A stretch of DNA of 64,000 bases from Roseisolibacter agri (GTDB lineage Bacteria; Gemmatimonadota; Gemmatimonadetes; Gemmatimonadales; Gemmatimonadaceae), in assembly GCF_030159095.1 (NCBI RefSeq), contig NZ_BRXS01000005.1, positions 558,001-622,000 on the forward strand, read 5' to 3'. The number at the start of each line of letters is the position of its first letter. Positions within the stretch are counted from its first letter, which is position 1. Positions 33,396 through 41,591 of the stretch are shown piece after piece. Position numbers and translations under genes: made by a program. The notes beneath the pieces are model-generated. The model was not told the origin of the DNA and did not search any database. It saw only the letters and a list, made by a program, of their open reading frames with translations.

Positions 33396-33776
33396 TCAGC
33401 GCGGCCGCTCCAACCTCGCCCGCATCCGTGCCTGCTCCTCCGCGCGGCGCGCGAGGTAGCGCTCGTACTTCCCGCGCTGCTCGGGCGAGAGGCGGGCGGC
33501 GATCTCGCGCTGCGCCGTGTCGCGGACGGCCCGCATCTGCGGGCGCACCGGGGCCAGCAGCGAGTCGATCGCCCGGTGCTGCACGTCGAGGATCGAGTCG
33601 ACCGCCGCCTTCTGCTCCGGCGTCAGCGCCAGCTCCTCGGCGAAGTCCGCGTAGGCCGAGGCGGCCGGGCTGGCGTCGGGCCGGCCGATCGACCGGTCGA
33701 AGCCGAAGCCGACCGTCGCACCGAGGGTGAAGGCACCAGCGAGGAAGGCTGCCGCCAGGAGTTTGGACCGCTCCAT
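33396..33776 (-). CDS. Periplasmic LTxxQ/heavy-metal-sensor-like protein (Spy/CpxP type)
   Basis: This 126-residue exported or membrane-tethered helical protein has an N-terminal hydrophobic segment (LLAAAFLAGAFTLGATVGFG) followed by a mostly helical region. A clear LTPEQ motif (LALTPEQKAAVDSILDVQHR) and a second related turn (ARLSPEQRGKYERYLARR) fit the LTxxQ repeat of Spy, CpxP and CnrX-like proteins, which act as periplasmic chaperones or metal sensors. It is third in the unit sigma factor, putative anti-sigma, LTxxQ protein, 13 bp after the second gene. In CnrYXH-like systems an LTxxQ protein senses metal and controls the anti-sigma, so a similar relay is plausible here but unproven. Confidence 0.75.
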   Translation of the reverse strand: MERSKLLAAAFLAGAFTLGATVGFGFDRSIGRPDASPAASAYADFAEELALTPEQKAAVDSILDVQHRAIDSLLAPVRPQMRAVRDTAQREIAARLSPEQRGKYERYLARRAEEQARMRARLERPR

Positions 33777-33789
33777 CGTCGTCTCGCCC

Positions 33790-34398
33790 TCAGTCGGGCA
33801 TGACGTAGCGGAAGGTCGCCTCGCGCCGGGCGCGCAGCACCTCGTCGGCGTCCGTCGGCGGCGTGACGTCGCGCGCCGGCGCGGGCTGCGCCGCGGGGAC
33901 GTCCAGCCGCACCGGGGCGCGGCGCTTGAGGCCGCCCGTCAGCAGGTACGCCGCCTCCTGCGCCGCCCGCTCGTTGGCGGCGGTCACCGGGTCGCTGGTG
34001 GCGTCGTTGACCGCGCGCGCGAGCTCCGGATCGAGCGGCTGCAGCCCGGTCTCCGGCGCCGCGGCGACGCTGGCCCGCGCGCCGCGCGACTGCAGGTTGA
34101 TGGCGCCGACCACGACCACGAGCACGGCGGCCGCCGCGAGGCCCGGACGGGCCCAGTCGGCCATCGCCTGCCACCAGTCGGCGGCGGCGCGCGGGGCGCG
34201 CGCGCCGGCCCGGACGGCGGCCATGATCCGCCCCTCGAACTCGTCCCAGTACCGCTCGCCGGGCGCGCCGTAGAGCGCGCGCAGCTCGCGCGTCACCGGG
34301 TCGTCCGCGGGCGGCAGGTCGTCCGACCGGAGGCGGTCCGCCGGCCGTTGGGGGGTGGAGGCGTCGTCCGCCCCCGAGAACAGACGGAAGCGCGACAT
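33790..34398 (-). CDS. Putative membrane-anchored anti-sigma factor
   Basis: This 202-residue protein has one hydrophobic segment (about 87-105; GLAAAAVLVVVVGAINLQ). Its cytoplasmic N-terminal part (1-80) includes VTRELRALYGAPGERYWDEF and its periplasmic tail is Ala/Pro-rich. No Cys or zinc-binding motif of ZAS-type anti-sigma factors is present. The assignment rests on position: its ATG overlaps the sigma-factor stop (TGATG at 34396-34400), a classic sigma/anti-sigma arrangement, and it has the single-helix topology. Sequence identity to a known family was not recognised. Confidence 0.65.
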   Translation of the reverse strand: MSRFRLFSGADDASTPQRPADRLRSDDLPPADDPVTRELRALYGAPGERYWDEFEGRIMAAVRAGARAPRAAADWWQAMADWARPGLAAAAVLVVVVGAINLQSRGARASVAAAPETGLQPLDPELARAVNDATSDPVTAANERAAQEAAYLLTGGLKRRAPVRLDVPAAQPAPARDVTPPTDADEVLRARREATFRYVMPD

Positions 34399-35105
34399 CA
34401 GAGGTCTCCTCGCAGCTCGCCGAGCTGGCGCCGCAGCGCCGCGCGGGCGTGATGGAGGTCGGAGCGGGCCGTCCCTTCCGGGATGCCGAGCATCGCGCCG
34501 ATCTCCGCGTGCTTGAACCCCTCCACGTCGTGCAGCACGATCACCGCGCGCTGGCGCGCGCTCAGCCGATCGAGCGCCTCGCGCAGGCGGCTGCGCAGCT
34601 CGAGCGACTCCGCCGGGTCGCGCATCGGCCGCGGTGACGCGACCGTCTCGGGCAGCTCGTCCGCGTCGCGCACCTTGCGGCGGCGCGCGATGTCGAGCGC
34701 CGCGTTGGCGACGATGCGGTGCAGCCAGGCGCCGAACGCCTGCTCCGGGCGGAACCGGTCGAGCGCGCGGTAGGCGTGCAGGAAGCCTTCCTGCGTCGCG
34801 TCCTCGGCGTCCTCGTGCGTGAGGACGATCGCGCGGGCGACCGCGTAGGCGCGGCGCTGGTGCAGGCGGACGAGCCCTGCGAACGCGCGGGCGTCCCCGG
34901 CCTGGGCTGCCAGCACGAGCGCGCGCTCGGCGAGCACCGGATCGGCGGCCGGCTCGAACACCGGGGCCGCCACGGGGGCGGCGACCGGGGTGCGGACCGG
35001 CTCAGCCACGACGCGCTCCGGCGCGCGCACGGCGGCACGCGGGGCTCGCGGCGGGGAGACCAGCCCCCCGGTGGGGAGCGGAAGCGCGGCGGACGAAAGG
35101 CTCAT
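34398..35105 (-). CDS. ECF-type RNA polymerase sigma factor
   Basis: This 235-residue ECF sigma factor directs RNA polymerase to a specific regulon. Region 2 is visible at about 80-140 (LVRLHQRRAYAVARAIVLT, HEDAEDATQEGFLHAYRALD, AFGAWLHRIVANAALD). Region 4 has a helix-turn-helix at about 180-230 (LSARQRAVIVLHDVEGFKHA, EIGAMLGIPEGTARSDLHHA). About 65 residues of Pro/Val/Ala-rich sequence precede region 2, longer than usual. The ATG at 35105 was chosen; the frame runs further upstream through a region that looks non-coding. The next gene overlaps it by 1 nt. Regulation by the linked membrane protein and LTxxQ protein is expected. Confidence 0.92.
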   Translation of the reverse strand: MSLSSAALPLPTGGLVSPPRAPRAAVRAPERVVAEPVRTPVAAPVAAPVFEPAADPVLAERALVLAAQAGDARAFAGLVRLHQRRAYAVARAIVLTHEDAEDATQEGFLHAYRALDRFRPEQAFGAWLHRIVANAALDIARRRKVRDADELPETVASPRPMRDPAESLELRSRLREALDRLSARQRAVIVLHDVEGFKHAEIGAMLGIPEGTARSDLHHARAALRRQLGELRGDL

Positions 35106-35204
35106 CGACTGGGTGCTGCGGTCGGTGGGTGGGGTCGCCCCAGACAACGCGGGCGCCCCCAGGAACGTTGGGCCGGCCGGCCCCGGCGGGGAGGACCGCA
35201 CCGA

Positions 35205-35777
35205 TCACAGCCCCAGCGCCTGCGATTCGGCCTGCATGGCCGCGATCACGAACCGCACGTGCTCGTCGAGGTCGACGCCCAGCTCGGCCGCCCCGTTGAT
35301 CACGTCGTCGCGGTTCACGCCGCGGGCGAAGGCCTTGTCCTTCATCTTCTTCCGTACACCGCCGGCGTCCACGTCGTGCACCGACCGCGACGGCTTCACG
35401 AGCGCCGTGGCCGTGATCAGCCCCGTCAGCTCGTCGACCGCGAACAGCGTCCGGGCCATGCGCGTCCGGCGCGGGACGCCCGTGTAGTCGGCGTGGCCGA
35501 GGATCGCGTCGCAGACGTCGTCGGGATAGCCGGCGGCGCGCAGCAGCCGCACGCCCTCGCTCGGGTGCTCCTCGGTCGGCGAGCGGCCGGCGTTGGGCCA
35601 GCGCTCGTAGTCGAAGTCGTGGAGCAGCCCGGCCAGCCCCCAGCGCTCCTCGTCCTCGCCGAAGTGCCGGGCGTAGGCGCGCATCGCCGCCTCGACGGCG
35701 AGCATGTGCTTCCGGAGCGACTCGGACTGCGTGTACTCCTGGACGAGCGCCAGGGCGTCAGCGCGGGAGGGGAGCAT
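35205..35777 (-). CDS. HD-domain phosphohydrolase
   Basis: This 190-residue soluble HD-superfamily protein has the metal-binding residues His24 (LRKHMLAVE), the His53-Asp54 doublet (LAGLLHDFDYERW), His95 (AILGHADYTG) and Asp115 (LFAVDELTGLI). This set matches short HDIG-type hydrolases that cut phosphomonoester or nucleotide bonds; the exact substrate is unknown. The pattern HDFDYERWPN followed by EEHPSEGVRLL is typical of a widespread stand-alone HD subgroup. The ATG at 35777 starts right before the conserved domain; the upstream frame is Pro/Arg-rich and looks non-coding. It is 99 bp upstream of the sigma-factor gene on the same strand. Confidence 0.85.
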   Translation of the reverse strand: MLPSRADALALVQEYTQSESLRKHMLAVEAAMRAYARHFGEDEERWGLAGLLHDFDYERWPNAGRSPTEEHPSEGVRLLRAAGYPDDVCDAILGHADYTGVPRRTRMARTLFAVDELTGLITATALVKPSRSVHDVDAGGVRKKMKDKAFARGVNRDDVINGAAELGVDLDEHVRFVIAAMQAESQALGL

Positions 35778-36017
35778 CGGGCGCGGCGCGGGGCAGGGGA
35801 CGAGCGGGGACGGGGAAGTTAACCCGAAAGGCGGGCTGATGGTGCCAGGGCGCGCGGTCGCTGCCTCGCGGCAGGCGAACACTGATCGGTGTCGTCGCGC
35901 CGCCCTCGCCGGGTCTGGGAGTCGATGGGCCGCGCGCCAGCCCACCTATCGTCGCTCGAAAATCTTTGGCTTGCGGCATCGCGCGAGCTGTGACACTTAG
36001 AGGCGGCACAGTCCGCT

Positions 36018-36200
36018 GCCCCTTCCTCCCGTCCCCACCGGCCGCTCGCCCTCTCCCCTCCCGAGCGTTCCGCCCGCCTGCCCGTCCGTTCGCTCGTCCG
36101 CCGCGCCCGCTGTCGCGCGGACCCTCCCGCTCGCCCTTCCCGCTCGCCCTTCCCGCCGCCCTCGCGTCCGGCTCCGTGCCGACGCGCTCGTCCCACCCAT
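36018..36200 (+). promoter_or_regulatory. Pyrimidine-rich leader before susC
   Basis: About 180 nt of strongly C/T-biased, purine-poor sequence on the coding strand ends just before the susC ribosome-binding site. It includes a direct repeat of CCCGCTCGCCCTT (36127 and 36140). The whole 435-bp gap 35778-36212 holds no gene. The skew differs from every other intergenic region here and resembles C-rich Rho-utilisation sequence, so attenuation of the susCD transcript is possible. TTGCGG near 35971 might be a -35 element, but the match is weak. Confidence 0.45.
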
Positions 36201-36202
36201 CG

Positions 36203-36209
36203 AGGAGGT
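36203..36209 (+). promoter_or_regulatory. susC: Strong Shine-Dalgarno site fixing the susC start
   Basis: A perfect AGGAGGT lies 3-4 nt before GTG 36213. It is the best Shine-Dalgarno sequence seen in the window and supports the GTG start, since no in-frame ATG precedes the signal peptide. Confidence 0.75.
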
Positions 36210-36212
36210 AGT

Positions 36213-39200
36213 GTGTCCGTACGAAGGTCATTGGCACCGCTCACGGCCGGCCTGGCCACCGTGGCCGTCACGGCGACGGCCGCCGGCGCGCAGCAGCTCG
36301 GTCGTGCCCGCGTGAGCGGCTCCGTCACCGACGCCACCACGTCGCGCCCGATCGCCGGCGTCACCGTCCGCATCGTCGGCACCAGCTTCGCGGCGGTCAC
36401 CGACAGCAGCGGACGGTTCACCATCGCGAACGCGGCCGTCGGCCAGTTCAACGTCGAGGCGCGTCGCATCGGCTACGGCGTGAGCGTGCAGGACAACGTC
36501 CGCCTCGTGCGCGACAGCACGGTCACGCTGAACTTCCGCCTCGTCGACAACCCACTGCGCCTGCAGAGCGTCGTCGTCTCCGGCACGGTGGAGGCGACGC
36601 AGAACGTGAAGACGCCGTTCACGGTCGCCACGCTGACGGCGGCCGACCTGCCGGTGGCGCCGGTCACGTCGGCCGCCAGCGTCGTGCAGGGGAAGGTCGC
36701 CGGCGTGCAGGTCATCCGCGGCGGTGGCGGTCCCGGCTCGGGCGTCACGATCCAGCTGCGCACGCCCACCAGCCAGTTCAAGACCACCAGCCCGCTCTAC
36801 GTGGTCGACGGCGTCGTGCAGAACACGCAGACGGGCGTGACCACGCGCGACATCGCCACCGACGACATCGCGAGCGTCGAGGTGATCAAGGGCGCGGCCG
36901 CCGCGTCGCTCTACGGGTCGATGGGCGCCAACGGCGTCATCTCGATCACCACGAACCGCGGCAACAACCTCGCGCTCAACACGACGCAGTTCACGGTGCG
37001 CACCGAGGCCGGCATGAACTCGTTCACCAACGAGTTCACGAAGCCCGCGTATCACCACTACCGGACGAACGCGGCCGGCGGGTACGTCAACGCCGCGGGG
37101 CGCGACACGACGCGCCGCGGGCGCGTGGCCGACGTGGTGGCGTTCAAGGACAACCCGTACGTCGACCCGCTCTTCAATCCGGCCAAGGAGTTCTTCAACG
37201 CCGGCACGTTCAACCGCGTCGGCGTCACCCTGCAACAGAACCTGCCGTCGACGAACTTCGCGATCTCGTACAACCGCCAGCACGACGGCGGCGTCGTGTT
37301 CGAGTCGGACGGGTTCCACCAGCAGACGCTGCGCGTGAACGTCGACCACCGCCGCGGCGACCGGCTGCAGCTCAACGTCGGGGCGTTTCACTCCCGTGGC
37401 ACGGTGGACGAGCCGGCGATCGCGTGGGACAGCTTCTTCTCGATCGACCCCGACGTCAACATCAACCGCAAGACGCCGGACGGGTTGTACGTCGTGCTTC
37501 CCGACTCGAACAGCACGATCGTCAACCCGCTCTACCGGCAGCAGATCTACCAGGACTGGCTGACGCGCCGCGCGCGCACGCAGCTGAGCACCAACGCGAC
37601 GCTGAAGCTGACGAGCTGGCTCAACGGCAACGCGAACATCAACTACGACCGGTCGGACCAGTCGTTCGAGAACTACATCCCGCGCGGCATCCTCGGCACG
37701 GACGGGCAGACGCCGACGCTGGGCACCTTCGAGCGCGAGAACGACATCGTCGAGGGGATCAACGGCACCGTCGGCCTGACCGCGACGCACACGTTCGGCC
37801 GGCTGACGCCGCGCCTCTCGGTGCAGGCGCTCTCGCGCCGCGAGCAGAACCCGTTCACCGAGGCGATCGCCACCGACTTCTCCGTCGCCGGCGTGCGCGA
37901 CCTCGACGTGGGCCAGACGCGGACGATCGAGTCGTCGTTCACGGACCGCCGCCTGTCGAGCGTGCTGTCGAGTCTCAACCTCGACTACGCGGACAAGCTG
38001 ATCGGCGACTTCAGCGTCCAGCGCGAGGGCAACTCCCTCTACGGGCCCGAGTCGCGCTGGAACAACTGGTACCGCGCGAGCGGCGCCTACCGGATGGCCG
38101 AGGAGGCGTGGTGGCCGCTGGCGGCGGTCAACGAGTTCAAGCTCCGCTACTCGTACGGCACCGCCGGCAACCGGCCGAGCTTCTACGATCAGTACGAGAC
38201 GCTCGAGTTGGCGGCCGGCGGCCTGCCCACGCGCCAGTCCTTCGGCAACGCGAAGCTGCGGCCCGAGGTTGCGCGCGAGCACGAGTTCGGGATAGACGCG
38301 ATCGTGAAGAACCGCGTGTCGCTCTCCCTGGTGTATGCGCGCCAGGTGACGAGCGACAACATCATCAGCATGCCGCTGCCGGCGCTGAGCGGGTTCAACA
38401 CGCAGGAGCAGAACGTCGGCAAGGTCAGCGGCCACACGCTCGAGGCGACGCTCCAGGCGCAGCTGCTGCAGCGCGGCCGGTTCTCGTGGGACGTCAACCT
38501 CGTCGCCGACCGCTCGCGCACCCGGCTGCGCGAGTTCGGCCGCTCGTGCTACGGCGACGGCATCCGGTGGCGCTGCGACGGGTCGAACGTCGACGAGATG
38601 TGGGGCGAGAAGTTCATGTACTCGACCGACGACCTCCCGGCGTGGCACGCGAGCTCGAAGGACGCCTTCCAGGTCAACGACGACGGCGTGCTGGTCGCCG
38701 TCGGCCGCGGCAACAGCTACCGCGACGGCGTGACGAAGAACCTGTGGGGCACCACCGTCGTCGTCGACGGCCGCAGCTACGCGTGGGGCCGCCCGATCCT
38801 CCAGAAGGACTCGCTCGGCAACAACCTGTTCACGCGCATCGGCCGCTCGTTCCCGAGCATGAACTACGGTTTCCAGAACACGGTGCGGTTCCGCGACCTG
38901 CAGGTCTACGCCTCGTTCCACGGCCAGGTCGGCGGGAACGTGTACAACAACATCAAGCAGGCGCTCTACCAGTCGACCGACCACAACGACGTGGTGCAGG
39001 CGGGCAAGCCGGAGGAGCTGAAGAAGCCGATCCAGTACTACACGGCCGCCGACGGCCTGTCGAGCAACAACGCGAACTACAACTCGTACTTCGTGGAGAG
39101 CGGCACCTACATGAAGCTCGGCGAGCTCTCCGTCCGGTACACGATCCCGCAGCGGCTGCTCGGGGCGCTGGGGCGCACTGGCGTCGACCGGGCGTCGCTC

Positions 39201-39341
39201 GAGCTGGTCGGGCGCGACCTGTTCACCTGGACCAACTACACGGGCATCGACCCGGAGGCGGGCTCCCCCGCGGTGCGCGTCGACAACGCCAACTATCCCA
39301 TGTACCGCGTGTTCAGCGCCGCCGTCAACTTGACCTTCTGA
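36213..39341 (+). CDS. susC: SusC/RagA-family TonB-linked outer-membrane transporter
   Basis: This 1042-residue outer-membrane barrel forms, with SusD, a nutrient importer for oligosaccharides or peptides. It has a signal peptide (APLTAGLATVAVTATAAGAQ) and an N-terminal carboxypeptidase-regulatory-like domain (about 30-115; GSVTDATTSRPIAGVTVRIV). The plug (about 130-240) carries AASVVQGKVAGVQVIRGGG, PLYVVDGVVQN, VEVIKGAAAASLYGSMGANG and ISITTNRG. A long barrel ends in the outer-membrane signature Phe (AAVNLTF). The KGAAAASLYGS segment is a hallmark of SusC rather than of ordinary siderophore receptors. The start is GTG 36213 behind a perfect Shine-Dalgarno site. SusD follows after 4 bp. No glycosidase or peptidase genes accompany the pair, so the substrate cannot be inferred. 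Confidence 0.95.
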   Translation: MSVRRSLAPLTAGLATVAVTATAAGAQQLGRARVSGSVTDATTSRPIAGVTVRIVGTSFAAVTDSSGRFTIANAAVGQFNVEARRIGYGVSVQDNVRLVRDSTVTLNFRLVDNPLRLQSVVVSGTVEATQNVKTPFTVATLTAADLPVAPVTSAASVVQGKVAGVQVIRGGGGPGSGVTIQLRTPTSQFKTTSPLYVVDGVVQNTQTGVTTRDIATDDIASVEVIKGAAAASLYGSMGANGVISITTNRGNNLALNTTQFTVRTEAGMNSFTNEFTKPAYHHYRTNAAGGYVNAAGRDTTRRGRVADVVAFKDNPYVDPLFNPAKEFFNAGTFNRVGVTLQQNLPSTNFAISYNRQHDGGVVFESDGFHQQTLRVNVDHRRGDRLQLNVGAFHSRGTVDEPAIAWDSFFSIDPDVNINRKTPDGLYVVLPDSNSTIVNPLYRQQIYQDWLTRRARTQLSTNATLKLTSWLNGNANINYDRSDQSFENYIPRGILGTDGQTPTLGTFERENDIVEGINGTVGLTATHTFGRLTPRLSVQALSRREQNPFTEAIATDFSVAGVRDLDVGQTRTIESSFTDRRLSSVLSSLNLDYADKLIGDFSVQREGNSLYGPESRWNNWYRASGAYRMAEEAWWPLAAVNEFKLRYSYGTAGNRPSFYDQYETLELAAGGLPTRQSFGNAKLRPEVAREHEFGIDAIVKNRVSLSLVYARQVTSDNIISMPLPALSGFNTQEQNVGKVSGHTLEATLQAQLLQRGRFSWDVNLVADRSRTRLREFGRSCYGDGIRWRCDGSNVDEMWGEKFMYSTDDLPAWHASSKDAFQVNDDGVLVAVGRGNSYRDGVTKNLWGTTVVVDGRSYAWGRPILQKDSLGNNLFTRIGRSFPSMNYGFQNTVRFRDLQVYASFHGQVGGNVYNNIKQALYQSTDHNDVVQAGKPEELKKPIQYYTAADGLSSNNANYNSYFVESGTYMKLGELSVRYTIPQRLLGALGRTGVDRASLELVGRDLFTWTNYTGIDPEAGSPAVRVDNANYPMYRVFSAAVNLTF

Positions 39342-39345
39342 GCCG

Positions 39346-40929
39346 ATGCGTTCCCTCCTCACGAATCGCCGGGGCGTGCGTCGCCTCGGCGCCGCGCTCG
39401 GGGCCGCGACGCTCGTCGGCGCCGCCGCGTGCATGAACCTCGACGTCACGAACTCGGACACCCCGGAGCTCGACGACGTCTTCACGAACGGCTCGAACCT
39501 CGAGCAGAACGCCGGCCTGGCCTTCCGCAACTTCTGGGGCGTGACCCAGGGCGCGCGGACCAACTCGACGTACCCCGTCGTGCAGCTCGGCGCCCTGGCC
39601 GAGATCACGACGGGCACGGCGACCGCCACCTGGGAGGTGATCCAGGAGCCGCGCGTCCGCTACAACAACACCGACGCCGGCCAGTGGCTGGGCCGCAAGC
39701 CGTGGTACGACCTGTACGAGGTCATCGCCACCGAGACCGACGCGCTCAAGGCGCTCGACGCCGGCGTGCGCGTGGGCGCCGTGAACGCGACGACGCCCAA
39801 CGGCGCCGACACGCCGCGCGCCCGCGTCTTCTCGCGCTTCCTGCTCGGCGCCTCGCAGGTCTACCTCGGGATCATGTACGACAAGGCCTTCGTCTCGGAC
39901 GAGACCTACGATCCCGCCACCTACAAGTTCGAGTTCTCGCCGTACCAGGAGGTCGCGAAGGCCGGCATGGCGCAGCTGGAGAAGGCGGTCGCCGAGGCGA
40001 AGGCGGCGCCGACGAACTTCACGCTGCCGATCGAGTGGGTGAACCAGCAGACGATCAACCGCGACGAGCTGGTTCGCATCATGAACGGCTACATCCTGCG
40101 CGGGCTGGTCTACACGGCCCGCACGCCGCAGGAGCGCGCGGCGGTCGACTGGAACCGGGTGCTCACCCTCACCGCGGCGCCGAACGTCATCACGAAGGAC
40201 TTCGGCGCGCAGGCCGACCAGACGAAGTCGGGCACGACGAGCGCGTGGCTGCAGTACACGCAGCTGATGACCGACGCCCGCATCGACAACCACTTCGTCG
40301 GCATCGCCGACACGTCGAACGCGTACCAGCAGTGGCTGGCCCTCCCGTTCGAGCAGAAGGGGGAGATCCAGGTCCGGACGCTCGACCGCCGCATCCACGG
40401 CGCGGGCGGCCCGGCCACGGCCGGCAAGTACTTCGCCCAGGCGACGTCCCAGACGATGTCGACCACGCGCGGCACGTCGCCGCACTCGCGCTACCGCGGC
40501 GTGCGGTACGGCACCAACTACTACCAGACCGGCTTCATCCCGACCATGACGCTGGTCGAGATGGACATGCTGCGCGCGGAGGCGCTCATCCGCCTCGGCC
40601 GGGCGGCGGAGGCGGTGCCGCTGATCAACAAGACGCGCGTCGCGATCGGCGAGCTGCCGCCCGTCACGGCCGCCGGCACCGGCACGCGCCCGACGTGCGT
40701 GCCGCGCAAGACGAACGGCGAGTGCGGCGACCTGCTGGACGCCATGCTCTACGAGAAGCGCATGGAGCTGCACGCGGTCGAGGCGATCCTGCACTGGGCC
40801 GACTGGCGAGCGTTCGGCAAGCTGCCGAAGGGGAGCCTGATGCAGCTGCCCGTCACCGGCCGCGAGCTGCAGACGCTCGGGCTGCCGGTCTACTCGTTCG
40901 GCGGGGACCTGCCGGGGAGCGCGCCGTAA
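39346..40929 (+). CDS. susD: SusD/RagB-family nutrient-binding outer-membrane lipoprotein
   Basis: This 527-residue surface lipoprotein caps the SusC barrel and captures substrate. The signal peptide ends in a lipobox (LVGAAAC, Cys29). SusD-type helical segments include the N-terminal LDVTNSDTPELDDVFTNGSN and the C-terminal region TLVEMDMLRAEALIRLGRA (TPR-like), LINKTRVAIGELPPV, then LLDAMLYEKRMELHAVEAIL and HWADWRAFG, where the family shows the EKR and WxDxxR-type elements. The variant with four interior Cys (TCVPRKTNGECGDL) is not usual in classic SusD. It begins 4 bp after susC and ends 16 bp before a perfect 64-bp palindrome that separates it from a converging gene. Confidence 0.9.
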   Translation: MRSLLTNRRGVRRLGAALGAATLVGAAACMNLDVTNSDTPELDDVFTNGSNLEQNAGLAFRNFWGVTQGARTNSTYPVVQLGALAEITTGTATATWEVIQEPRVRYNNTDAGQWLGRKPWYDLYEVIATETDALKALDAGVRVGAVNATTPNGADTPRARVFSRFLLGASQVYLGIMYDKAFVSDETYDPATYKFEFSPYQEVAKAGMAQLEKAVAEAKAAPTNFTLPIEWVNQQTINRDELVRIMNGYILRGLVYTARTPQERAAVDWNRVLTLTAAPNVITKDFGAQADQTKSGTTSAWLQYTQLMTDARIDNHFVGIADTSNAYQQWLALPFEQKGEIQVRTLDRRIHGAGGPATAGKYFAQATSQTMSTTRGTSPHSRYRGVRYGTNYYQTGFIPTMTLVEMDMLRAEALIRLGRAAEAVPLINKTRVAIGELPPVTAAGTGTRPTCVPRKTNGECGDLLDAMLYEKRMELHAVEAILHWADWRAFGKLPKGSLMQLPVTGRELQTLGLPVYSFGGDLPGSAP

Positions 40930-40945
40930 CCGGGCGTCGTTCGCA

Positions 40946-41009
40946 CGGCCGTACGACGAACGGGCCGGGCCTCCCCGCGGGGAGGCCCGGCCCGTTCGTC
41001 GTACGGCCG
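40946..41009. terminator. Perfect 64-bp palindrome between convergent genes
   Basis: Each 32-nt arm is an exact inverse of the other, with no spacer: it starts CGGCCGTACGACGAACGGGC and is centred at 40977/40978 on CCCCG|CGGGG. The palindrome fills the 90-bp gap between converging susD and the small secreted-protein gene, so it can form the same hairpin in either transcript. There is no U-tract. The position fits a bidirectional terminator or an RNA 3'-end stabiliser. Confidence 0.7.
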
Positions 41010-41019
41010 GCGCGTGCCG

Positions 41020-41472
41020 TTACTTGCTGTCCTCGGACAGGCCGCCGCACGCGATGACGACGTCGCTGCCGCGCTCCTGCAGGATGTCCACGTGGTACGC
41101 GTCGCCGCTGGGCAGCGCGATCGGCAGGTTCACCGCGAGCGTCATCGAACCGTCGCCGCGCGTCTGCAGCGGACGGTAGGCCGCGATCGGCCCGAGCTCC
41201 GCGCCGCGCTCCCCGCACTGGCCCTTGCGGATGATCCACCCGAGCTGCGCGTTGGCCGGGCCGTTGAGGATCTCCACCCGGGCGCGCGTCTCGCCGTCCT
41301 TCCGTCCCTTCGTGAGCGTCAGCGTGCCCTGCAGCCGACCGCCGCTCGATGCCACCAGCGTGGCGACGACCTTCACGTCCTGGGCGCGCGGAGAGGCGTG
41401 CGGGGCGGGGCGCGTCGCCGACGCGAGCGCGGCGGCGGCGAGCATGGCGAGCGAGAGCGGCGACGCGATCAT
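41020..41472 (-). CDS. Small secreted protein of unknown function
   Basis: This 150-residue protein has a signal peptide (LAMLAAAALASATRPAP). The mature part is beta-rich and reads like a small sandwich domain (VKVVATLVASSGGRLQGTLT, then GWIIRKGQCGERG, then YHVDILQERGSDVVIACGGL). Two Cys residues (in KGQCGE and IACGG) could form a disulfide. The pattern of a G-T-L-T-L strand, W-x-I-x-x-G-x-C and a terminal ACG is shared by several secreted bacterial beta-sandwich domains such as superoxide-dismutase-like or CHRD proteins, but metal ligands for those are absent and I do not assign a family. It converges on susD. Confidence 0.7.
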   Translation of the reverse strand: MIASPLSLAMLAAAALASATRPAPHASPRAQDVKVVATLVASSGGRLQGTLTLTKGRKDGETRARVEILNGPANAQLGWIIRKGQCGERGAELGPIAAYRPLQTRGDGSMTLAVNLPIALPSGDAYHVDILQERGSDVVIACGGLSEDSK

Positions 41473-41591
41473 GGCGGTGGCGGACGGTGGGAGGACGGGA
41501 ACTCGAGGCCCAACATACGGGCCGCGCCGACGATGTCGAGGGCGTCGCCGGCGGTCCGGCCGTTCGCGTGCCGTGCGCGATCAGCGCCCGA

